Shown in pieces: positions 28,492-35,785 of a stretch of 64,000 nucleotides of DNA. Below the pieces are notes generated by a model. The model saw only the letters and a list, made by a program, of their open reading frames with translations, had not been told where the DNA came from and did not search any database. The stretch is from Candidatus Sulfopaludibacter sp. SbA3 (GTDB lineage Bacteria; Acidobacteriota; Terriglobia; Bryobacterales; Bryobacteraceae). Position numbers and translations under genes: made by a program. The stretch is taken from NCBI GenBank assembly GCA_945890485.1, contig CAMDCN010000001.1:620001-684000 (forward strand), given 5' to 3'. Position 1 is the stretch's first letter. Each line of letters starts with the position of its first letter.

Positions 28492-29862
28492 ATGGTCCGG
28501 CTTTCATTCGTGCTTTTGGCGGTTTCGACGATTTCTGTGGCGGAGTGGTCCCGGTTCCGCGGACCCAATGGGTCAGGGGTGGGAGAGGGGACGAACCTGC
28601 CGGTGAGTTTTGGGCCGGGAAAGAATGAGGCTTGGCGTACGGCGGTTCCTTTCGGGCGGTCGTCGCCGATTGTGGCTTCGGGGCGGATCTATCTCACCGC
28701 GGGCGAGGGTGGGCAACTTTGGACGTTAGCCTTTGACGCGCGGAGCGGGAAGGAGCTATGGCGGCGTGGGGTAAAGCCGGCTCGGATCCACGAGACCTAC
28801 AAGGCGAATGACGCGGCCTCGTCAACACCGGCGGCGGACGGGGCGAACGTTTATGTGTTCTTTCGGGATGTGGGCTTGATTGCCTACTCCCATGCGGGCG
28901 TGGAGCGGTGGCGGGTAGCGTTAGGGCCGTTCGACAGCTTCTACGGGCTGACGGCGTCGCCGATTGTGGCGGGCGGGAAGGTTTTGCTGCTTTGCGATCA
29001 GACGCGGGGATCGTACTTGTTGGCCGTAGAGGCAGCGACGGGAAAGACGGTGTACCGGGTGGAGCGGCCGGGGGCCGGGGTGGGATGGTCGGTGCCGATT
29101 GTGCATGATGACCAAGTGATTGCGGTGGGGAGTACGCGGGTGGAGTCGTATCATTTGGGGACGGGGGAGCGGCGATGGTGGCTGCCTTTGTCATCGATGG
29201 GGTCGATGGGGTCGCCGGTGATTGCGGGGGATGCGGTGATTGTGACGGCGGCGGGGAACGATCAACCTTGGCTGCCAACGTTCGCGGCGGTGGTGGCAGC
29301 GCGCGACAAGGATGGGGACGGAGAGTTAAGCCGGGCGGAGGCAGCCGAAGAGAAGGAATGGAATGAGCACTTCGGGTGGCTGGATGAGAACAGCAACGGA
29401 AAAGTGACGGCGGCGGAGTGGAATGCGGCGCGGGATTTGGGGCTGGGGGAGTATGGGGCGGTAGCGATTCCGCTGAACAGCCGGGGGTCGGCGACGGTAC
29501 GGTGGCGGGTGAAGCGGAATCTACCGTATGTACCTTCGCCGGTGCTCTACGATGGCGTGTTCTACATGGTGAAGGACGGGGGGATTGTGACGTCCCTGGA
29601 CCCAGCAACAGGCGATACGCTGAAGCAGGGGCGGGCTCCGCAAGCTCCGGGGCAATACCTGTCTTCACCTGTAGCCGCGGACGGGAAGATCTATATCGTG
29701 AATGAAGAGGGGTACCTGACGGTGATGCGCGCGGGGGCGCAGTGGGAGCCATTGGCGCGGAATGAGATGGGAGACGAGGTGTACGCTACCCCGGCGGTGG
29801 ACGGGAACCGGTTGATTGTCCGGACCCGGGGTAGCTTATTCGCGTTCGCTAACTCAAAATAG
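28492..29862 (+). CDS. Secreted PQQ-like beta-propeller protein with EF-hand pair
   Basis: 456 residues from the ATG at 28492, with signal peptide MVRLSFVLLAVSTISVAEWS. Next comes WSRFRGPNGSGVGEG, the usual start of BamB-like/PQQ-like propellers in Acidobacteria and Planctomycetes. Blade repeats include SRIYLTAGEGGQLWTLAF-like segments and KIYIVNEEGYLTVMRAG. Inserted between blades is a pair of EF-hands, DKDGDGELSRAEAAEE and DENSNGKVTAAEW, each with the D-x-[DN]-x-[DN]-G pattern for calcium. The 3' end overlaps the convergent DUF1501 gene by 14 bp. Confidence 0.8.
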   Translation: MVRLSFVLLAVSTISVAEWSRFRGPNGSGVGEGTNLPVSFGPGKNEAWRTAVPFGRSSPIVASGRIYLTAGEGGQLWTLAFDARSGKELWRRGVKPARIHETYKANDAASSTPAADGANVYVFFRDVGLIAYSHAGVERWRVALGPFDSFYGLTASPIVAGGKVLLLCDQTRGSYLLAVEAATGKTVYRVERPGAGVGWSVPIVHDDQVIAVGSTRVESYHLGTGERRWWLPLSSMGSMGSPVIAGDAVIVTAAGNDQPWLPTFAAVVAARDKDGDGELSRAEAAEEKEWNEHFGWLDENSNGKVTAAEWNAARDLGLGEYGAVAIPLNSRGSATVRWRVKRNLPYVPSPVLYDGVFYMVKDGGIVTSLDPATGDTLKQGRAPQAPGQYLSSPVAADGKIYIVNEEGYLTVMRAGAQWEPLARNEMGDEVYATPAVDGNRLIVRTRGSLFAFANSK

Positions 29863-31261
29863 GGTTGATCACGCGGCCGGCGACGTCCGTGAGCCGGAAG
29901 TCCCGGCCCTGCGACTTGAACGTGAGCTTGGTGTGATTTAGACCGAGCTGGTTGAGAATCGTGGCGTGGATATCGTGGATCTCGATTTTGCCCTCGGTGG
30001 GGGAGAAGCCGAATTCGTCACTGGCGCCGTGCTTGATGCCGGGTTTGAGGCCGCCGCCGGCCATGAACATGCTGAAGCTATCGATGTGGTGATTGCGGCC
30101 GATTTTGCCCTTTTCGCGGACTTCGCCCATGGGGGTGCGGCCAAACTCGCCGCTCCAGACGACGAGGGTGCGATCGAGGAGGCCGCGCTGTTTGAGGTCT
30201 TTGATCAGAGCGGCGGAGGCGCGGTCGACTTCCTTGGCTACTAAGTCGAGGGGCTTAGTAATGTCGTCGTGGTGATCCCAATCGGTATGATACAACTGGA
30301 CGAAGCGGACACCGCGCTCGACTAAACGGCGGGCTAAGAGGCAGTTATTGCCGAAGCTGGATTTGCCGGGCTCCGCGCCGTACATTTCGAGCGTCTCTTT
30401 GGACTCCTTGCCGAAGTCGATGAGCTCGGGGCCGCTGGTTTGCATCTGGTAGGCCATTTCGTACTGGGCGATGCGGGTGGCGATTTCGGCGTCGGCGGTT
30501 TCTTCGAGCTCCATCTGGTTGAGGTCTTTGAGGACTTCGATGGTTTGGCGCTGCTGTTCCGGCGTGACGCCTTTGGGCGTCGAGAGGTTCAGGATGGGGT
30601 CGCCGACGTTGCGGAAGGGGATGCCCTGGTAGGAGGTGGGGAGGAAGCCGCTGGACCAGAGGGCGGCGCCGCTGCGGGGGCCGCGGGGGCCGCTTTGGAG
30701 GACGACGAAGCCGGGCAGGTCCTTCGATTCGCTGCCGATGCCGTAGGTGACCCAGGAGCCGACGGAGGGGCGGCCGGCGCGGATGCTGCCGGTGTTGGCG
30801 AACATTTTGGCAGGGCCGTGGTTGAAGTTTTCCGTGGATACTCCGTGGAGGACGGTGAGGTCGTCGGCGATGGAGCCGATGTGGGGGACGAGATCGCTGA
30901 AATAGTGGCCGGAGTTGCCGTGCTGCGTGAAGTTGCGGCGGGTACCGAGGAGCTTGGGGGTCTCCTTCGAAAAGGTATCCATGAAGGCGAAGCGTTTGCC
31001 TTTCAGGAACGATTCGGGCGTGGGTTTGCCATCCCACTTGGCGAGCTCTGGCTTGTAGTCGAATAACTCGAGGTGGCTGGGACCGCCGGCCATGAAGAGG
31101 AAGATGACATGGTCTGCCTTGGCGGGGAAGTGGCCCTTCCCTGCCCCGAGGAGGCCGTCGGCGAGCATGGAGGCAAGGGCCATTTTACCGACGCCGAAGC
31201 CGCAATTGCGGAATAACTGCCGGCGTGTCTGAAAGCGGGTAAGTCTGTTTTCTAGATCCAT
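29849..31261 (-). CDS. DUF1501 family protein (sulfatase/phosphatase-like fold, secreted)
   Basis: 470 residues. A twin-arginine-like N-terminus (TRRQLFRNCGFGVGKMALAS) precedes DHVIFLFMAGGPSHLELFDY, the DUF1501 start. Other family marks are NFNHGPAKMFANTGSIRAGR, RFVQLYHTDWDHHDD, LVVWSGEFGRTPMG and GRNHHIDSFSMFMAGGG. DUF1501 belongs to the alkaline phosphatase/sulfatase clan; its reaction is unproven. It lies 6 bp downstream of the DUF1549/DUF1553 gene on the same strand. This pairing is standard in Planctomycetes and Acidobacteria and implies a joint role, often proposed in polysaccharide use. Confidence 0.9.
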   Translation of the reverse strand: MDLENRLTRFQTRRQLFRNCGFGVGKMALASMLADGLLGAGKGHFPAKADHVIFLFMAGGPSHLELFDYKPELAKWDGKPTPESFLKGKRFAFMDTFSKETPKLLGTRRNFTQHGNSGHYFSDLVPHIGSIADDLTVLHGVSTENFNHGPAKMFANTGSIRAGRPSVGSWVTYGIGSESKDLPGFVVLQSGPRGPRSGAALWSSGFLPTSYQGIPFRNVGDPILNLSTPKGVTPEQQRQTIEVLKDLNQMELEETADAEIATRIAQYEMAYQMQTSGPELIDFGKESKETLEMYGAEPGKSSFGNNCLLARRLVERGVRFVQLYHTDWDHHDDITKPLDLVAKEVDRASAALIKDLKQRGLLDRTLVVWSGEFGRTPMGEVREKGKIGRNHHIDSFSMFMAGGGLKPGIKHGASDEFGFSPTEGKIEIHDIHATILNQLGLNHTKLTFKSQGRDFRLTDVAGRVINPILS

Positions 31262-31267
31262 GGGTAG

Positions 31268-33508
31268 TTACTCTCGGGTCATGAACTCGTCGAGGTTGAG
31301 AAGAACGCGGGCGACGCTGGTCCAGAGGGCGGTTTCGTTGGCTTCGGTTTGCGAATCGCGCTGCTGGCGGACGAAGCGGAGGAGGCGGTCGGTTTCGCGG
31401 GGGCGCGGTGCGCGCTGGACAGCAAGTTCGAAGCCGTGACGGAGGCGGGCCGATTCGTTGGCGGGCGCTTCCTTAACGATGCGTTGAGCGAGGGCGGCGG
31501 CGAACTCGACGGAAGACTCGTCGTTCAGGAGGGTGAGGGCCTGGAGGGGCGAGTTCGAACGGATGCGGCGGGTGCAGGAGGTGATGCCGTCGGCGGCGTC
31601 GAACACCGTGAGGCTGGGGTGGGCGGCGCTGCGCTGGAAAAACGTATACATGCCGCGGCGATAGCGTTCGGCGCCAGTCGCCGTCTTCCATTCGCGGACG
31701 ACCTGGGTGACGCTGAGGGCGCCCGGGGGAATGGGCGGGAAAAAGCTGGGGCCGCCGAGTTTTTCGGTGATGAGGCCGCTGCTGACCAAGGCGGAATCGC
31801 GAATGATTTCGGCGTCGAGGCGGAGGCGATTCTGCTTTGAGAGGAGCTTATTGTCGGGGTCGACGGCGGCGGCATCGGGCCGCGGGAGGGAAGCCTGCTG
31901 ATACGTCGCACTCGAGACGATCAGCTTGTGAAGGGCTTTCTGGCTCCAGTTGCTTTCGATGAAGGAGGCCGCGAGATAGTCGAGTAGCTCGGGATGGGTG
32001 GGACGATCGCCGACTAAGCCGAAATCGCTTTCGGTGTCGACGATGCCGCGACCGAAGTATTTCTGCCAGACTCGGTTGACGGTGACGCGGGGGGTAAGCG
32101 GGTTGTCTTTGGCGACAAGCCACTTGGCGAAATCGAGCCGGTTCGCGTTTTCCGGCATCGGGGGGAGCACCGCAATACCGCCGGGCTGGACCGGGCTGCC
32201 TTTGCGAGTGAAGTCGCCGCCGAGGTGGATGTAAGAAGGCCGAGGGGTAGGACGCTCCTTCATGATGAGAGTGCGGAGCAGCTTCGGCTTCTGCTTGCGG
32301 AGGTCTGCTATCTCTTTGCGAAGGGCGATGAGGGTGGGGTCCTTGTCGGCGTTTTCGGTAAGCGATTCCTGGTGCTTGCGGATTTTGAGTTCGAGGGCTT
32401 GGATGTCGGCCTCCCATTTCACCTGGCGGGCCTTTTCTTCGTCGCTGCCGATTTCCAGGAAGGGGCGGTTGAAGTACTTGCGATCCTCCTCCTTGTCGAC
32501 CTCGTCGACGCCGTTCCAGAAAGCGAAAATCTGATAGAACTCGCGTTGGGTGACGGGGTCATACTTATGATCGTGACAACGGGCGCAGCCGAGGGTGAGG
32601 CCAAGGAAGGCGGAGCCGGTGGTGGCGACGCGGTCGGCGACGGCTTCGACGCGATACTGTTCGAAGTCGATGCCGCCTTCGTAGTTGGAGGGGGTGTTGC
32701 GGTGGAAGCCGGTGGCGATGATCTGATCGTTGGTCGCGTTGGGGAGTAAGTCGCCGGCGACCTGTTCGATGACGAACTGATCGAACGGCATGTCCTTGTT
32801 GATGGCGTTGAGGACCCAGTCGCGATAGGGCCAGATGTCGCGAGGGGCGTCGATAGTGTAGCCGTCGGTATCGGAGTAGCGGGCTACGTCGAGCCAGTGG
32901 CGGCCCCATCGTTCACCGTAGGCGGGGGAGGCGAGGAGTTGGTCGACGACCTTTTCATAGGCCGTGGGCGAATCGTCTTTTAGGAAGGCTTCGAGCTGGG
33001 CGGGCGTCGGGGGAAGACCGGTGAGGTCGAGGTGGACGCGGCGGAGGAGGGTGCGCTTGTCGGCGCGGGGGGAGAGGGCGAGACCTTTCTCCTGTAGCTT
33101 GGCGAGGATGAAGGTATCGATAGTGGCGTTTGCTGGTTTGGGGCGGATGGGTTGGAAGGCCCAGTGTTTGCTCGTGCGGCGCTTGGCTTTGAGGAACGAC
33201 TCGGGGGCTGGCATGCCCGCCTGGACCCATTTCTCGAGAACGGCGATTTCGGCGTCGGTGAGCTTTTTGCCGCCTTTCGGCATTTTGAGGTCGCCGGCTT
33301 GTTTGACGGCTTCGAGGATGACGCGGGCGGCGGGGCCGCGGTTGCCGCCTTTCAGGATGGCTTCTTTTGAGTCGAGGGCGAGGCCCCCGTTGACAGAGTT
33401 GACGTTATGGCAGCCGGCGCAATTCTTCTTGAGAATTGAGAGGGCCTCCGCTCCGTCCTGCGCCATCAGCGGCACTGCTGCCAGGAAAATGAAACTGAAT
33501 CGAAGCAT
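31268..33508 (-). CDS. Cytochrome-type DUF1549/DUF1553 protein (PSCyt family)
   Basis: 746 residues from the ATG at 33508 (signal peptide MLRFSFIFLAAVPLMAQ). The open frame continues to 33712 without signal-like sequence. A haem c motif, Cys30-Ala-Gly-Cys33-His34, opens the PSCyt1 domain. DUF1549 follows (ANATIDTFILAKLQEKGLAL, HWLDVARYSDTDGYTID, FHRNTPSNYEGGIDFEQYRV, LGCARCHDHKYDPVTQREFY). DUF1553 is C-terminal (RVTVNRVWQKYFGRGIVDTE, RLDAEIIRDSALVSSGLI, ITSCTRRIRSNSPLQALTLL). A coiled segment separates the domains. It is transcribed with DUF1501. Only 20 bp separate its start from the divergent haem/PHM-like gene. Confidence 0.92.
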   Translation of the reverse strand: MLRFSFIFLAAVPLMAQDGAEALSILKKNCAGCHNVNSVNGGLALDSKEAILKGGNRGPAARVILEAVKQAGDLKMPKGGKKLTDAEIAVLEKWVQAGMPAPESFLKAKRRTSKHWAFQPIRPKPANATIDTFILAKLQEKGLALSPRADKRTLLRRVHLDLTGLPPTPAQLEAFLKDDSPTAYEKVVDQLLASPAYGERWGRHWLDVARYSDTDGYTIDAPRDIWPYRDWVLNAINKDMPFDQFVIEQVAGDLLPNATNDQIIATGFHRNTPSNYEGGIDFEQYRVEAVADRVATTGSAFLGLTLGCARCHDHKYDPVTQREFYQIFAFWNGVDEVDKEEDRKYFNRPFLEIGSDEEKARQVKWEADIQALELKIRKHQESLTENADKDPTLIALRKEIADLRKQKPKLLRTLIMKERPTPRPSYIHLGGDFTRKGSPVQPGGIAVLPPMPENANRLDFAKWLVAKDNPLTPRVTVNRVWQKYFGRGIVDTESDFGLVGDRPTHPELLDYLAASFIESNWSQKALHKLIVSSATYQQASLPRPDAAAVDPDNKLLSKQNRLRLDAEIIRDSALVSSGLITEKLGGPSFFPPIPPGALSVTQVVREWKTATGAERYRRGMYTFFQRSAAHPSLTVFDAADGITSCTRRIRSNSPLQALTLLNDESSVEFAAALAQRIVKEAPANESARLRHGFELAVQRAPRPRETDRLLRFVRQQRDSQTEANETALWTSVARVLLNLDEFMTRE

Positions 33509-33528
33509 TGTGGGTATCTTATCAAGAG

Positions 33529-34647
33529 ATGCCGATGCTTGCGGCTTTGTTGGCCGTTTCGTTCTACGCCGATGTTCTGCCGATCCTCGAGCGGCGGTGC
33601 TTGGGCTGCCACCAGGTTGGGGAGGCGGCTCCGATGGCACTGGGTTCGTTTTCTGAAGCACGGCCGTTTGCGAAGGCGATGCGAGATGCTGTCGTTTCCG
33701 AGTCGATGCCACCGGGGGGCGGGATGCCGGCGGCCGAGGTGGCTATTCTACGGCAATGGTCGGCGCGACCGGTGGCGGGGTCGCCGGTGCGGGTGGCGGT
33801 GCTGCCGGTGCGACCTGTCCTGCGAGGGGACCTGACTTTGCGGATGGCGGAACCGTTTCGCGTGCCGGCAGAGGCGACGGTGGCATATCAGCATTTTGTA
33901 CTGCCAACGGGACAGGAACAGGGACGGTGGATTCAAGCGATAGAGATTCGGCCGGGGAACCGGAGAGTGGTGCATCACGCGGTGGCGTTTGTGCGGACGG
34001 CGCGGAGCGAGTTTTTGCGGGGTGGAAAGCTGTCAGTCGAAGATGAGGTGCTGGGGACGTATCTGCCGGGGGAGGGGGTGGTGCGGCTGCCGGAAGGGCT
34101 GGCGAAATGGCTACCGGCGGGGGCGGAGATCGTATTGCAAATGCATTACACGAGTACGGGGCAAGCGGAGAGTGATCAGACGGAGATTCGCTTGGAGTAT
34201 GGGGTAAGGCCGCGGGAACGCGTGTATACGATGTCGGTGGCGCAGTGGGACTTTGCGATTCCGCCATTTGCGAAGGCGTATCCGGTGGAGGCAGAGTTCA
34301 CGGTGCGGACGGGGGTGAGGGTTCTGGCGGTGACGCCCCATTTGCACTTGCGGGGACGGAGCATGCGGGTGACGGCCGGGGAGCAGGTGGTGCTGGACGT
34401 GCCACGCTACCGGTTCGATTGGCAGCTACGGCGGGTGTTGACCAAGCCGGTGACGCTGGCTTCCGGGGAGACAATCCGCGTGGAGGCGACGTTCGACAAC
34501 TCACGGAATAATCCGAGGAATCCGGATCCGTCGGCGACGGTTCGATGGGGGGAGCAGAGTGGGCAGGAGATGATGGTCGCGTTTGTTGACGTGGCCATTC
34601 CGGCCGGCTGGCCCCCCACGGAGATCTACCGTCCGAAGCGGTTTTAG
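33529..34647 (+). CDS. Cytochrome c / type II copper (PHM-like) domain protein
   Basis: 372 residues from the ATG at 33529; the ATG at 33535, with AAGAG spaced 6 nt upstream, may be the true start. A signal-like N-terminus leads to a haem c site, Cys24-x2-Cys27-His28 (RRCLGCHQVGEAAPM). The rest resembles copper type II ascorbate-dependent monooxygenases: NRRVVHHAVAF, EIVLQMHYTSTG and VLAVTPHLHLRGRSM supply His ligands, and GEQSGQEMM supplies the Met ligand. In the family these bind two coppers and hydroxylate peptides or amines. Function in bacteria is mostly unknown. The 3' end overlaps the lactonase gene by 4 bp. Confidence 0.75.
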   Translation: MPMLAALLAVSFYADVLPILERRCLGCHQVGEAAPMALGSFSEARPFAKAMRDAVVSESMPPGGGMPAAEVAILRQWSARPVAGSPVRVAVLPVRPVLRGDLTLRMAEPFRVPAEATVAYQHFVLPTGQEQGRWIQAIEIRPGNRRVVHHAVAFVRTARSEFLRGGKLSVEDEVLGTYLPGEGVVRLPEGLAKWLPAGAEIVLQMHYTSTGQAESDQTEIRLEYGVRPRERVYTMSVAQWDFAIPPFAKAYPVEAEFTVRTGVRVLAVTPHLHLRGRSMRVTAGEQVVLDVPRYRFDWQLRRVLTKPVTLASGETIRVEATFDNSRNNPRNPDPSATVRWGEQSGQEMMVAFVDVAIPAGWPPTEIYRPKRF

Positions 34648-35774
34648 ACCGCCAGGAACTTCACACACACAGGGACAGGACAGGCGACGGGTTTTCCAAC
34701 TGGGGTGAGCTTGCCGGTGGCGCCATCGATGCGGAAGACCACGAGCGAGTCCGAGTCCTGGTTGGCGGCCACGAGGAATTGTCCGCTGGGATCAATGTTG
34801 AAATTGCGCGGCGTCTTCCCTTGCGTGGATTCGTTGCCGATGCGTGCGATTTTACCCGAGGCGGCGTCGATGGAGAAGATCGCGATGGAATCGTGGCCGC
34901 GGTTGGAGCCGTAGACGAAGCGGCCGTTGGGGTGGACGACCGTCTCCGCCGTGCTGAGGCCGCGGGCGACCGGAACGGGCATCGTGGGTTCGGTATTGAT
35001 TTCGGTGAGCTTCCCGGCCTTGGCGTCCCAGGTCATGGCCGTGAGGGTGCAGAGGATTTCGTTGATGACGTAGGCCCACTTGCCGTTCGGATGGAAGGCG
35101 AAGTGACGGGGGCCACCGCCGGGGGCGACTGCGAATTCCCCGTGAGTGGCCATTTCACCTGACTTCGCGTTGAACTTATAGATCATGACGCGATCTTTGC
35201 CGAGGTCTGCGACGAGGGCGAAACGATTGGCCTTATCCAAATTGATGGAGTGCGCGTGCGGGCCGGACTGGCGGGAGGCGTTGGGTCCGAACGGGGCGCC
35301 ATGCTGGAAAAAACCGGTGCGCTTCCCGATTTTGCCGTCGGCGGCGAGAGCGAAAGCGGCGGCACTGCCGCTGCCGTAGTTGGCGCAAAGGACGAATTTT
35401 CCGTTGTCGCTGACTTTTACGTGGCAGGGCCCGCTGCCGGCGCTGCCGACCTGATTGAGGAGGGTGAGCTTGCCGGTGGCGCGATCGATAGAATAGGCGT
35501 TCACCGAGCCGCCCTTTTCGCCTTTGAACTCGTCGAGCTCACCGACGGAATAGAGGAGATTGCCTTTGGGGTGGAGGGCCAGAAACGACGGATTGGCCGT
35601 TTCGGCGGCGACGCCGAGGGGGGACAACGTGCCAGTGGCCGTGTCCATCTCAAATTGATAGATGCCTTTGCTGGCGCCGCGGGTATAGGTGCCGATGTAG
35701 ACACGTACCTTCCTGGGGGCTTGGGCGAGCAGCGGGGCGCTCATCATCATCAATCCGAAATCACGTCGATTCAT
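34644..35774 (-). CDS. Lactonase-family seven-bladed propeller (YbhE/Pgl-like)
   Basis: 376 residues. N-terminus MNRRDFGLMMMSAPLLAQAP is a signal with a Tat-like RR motif, so export is likely. The family start RVYIGTYTRGASKGIYQFEM follows, with repeats such as LLYSVGELDEFKGEKGG, GPHAHSINLDKANRFALVAD, GGGPRHFAFHPNGKWAYVIN and FNIDPSGQFLVAANQDSDSL. Cytoplasmic relatives hydrolyse 6-phosphogluconolactone; muconate lactonases share the fold. The signal peptide argues against a pentose-phosphate role, so the substrate is open. Confidence 0.85.
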   Translation of the reverse strand: MNRRDFGLMMMSAPLLAQAPRKVRVYIGTYTRGASKGIYQFEMDTATGTLSPLGVAAETANPSFLALHPKGNLLYSVGELDEFKGEKGGSVNAYSIDRATGKLTLLNQVGSAGSGPCHVKVSDNGKFVLCANYGSGSAAAFALAADGKIGKRTGFFQHGAPFGPNASRQSGPHAHSINLDKANRFALVADLGKDRVMIYKFNAKSGEMATHGEFAVAPGGGPRHFAFHPNGKWAYVINEILCTLTAMTWDAKAGKLTEINTEPTMPVPVARGLSTAETVVHPNGRFVYGSNRGHDSIAIFSIDAASGKIARIGNESTQGKTPRNFNIDPSGQFLVAANQDSDSLVVFRIDGATGKLTPVGKPVACPVPVCVKFLAV

Positions 35775-35785
35775 TCACGCTCTCC

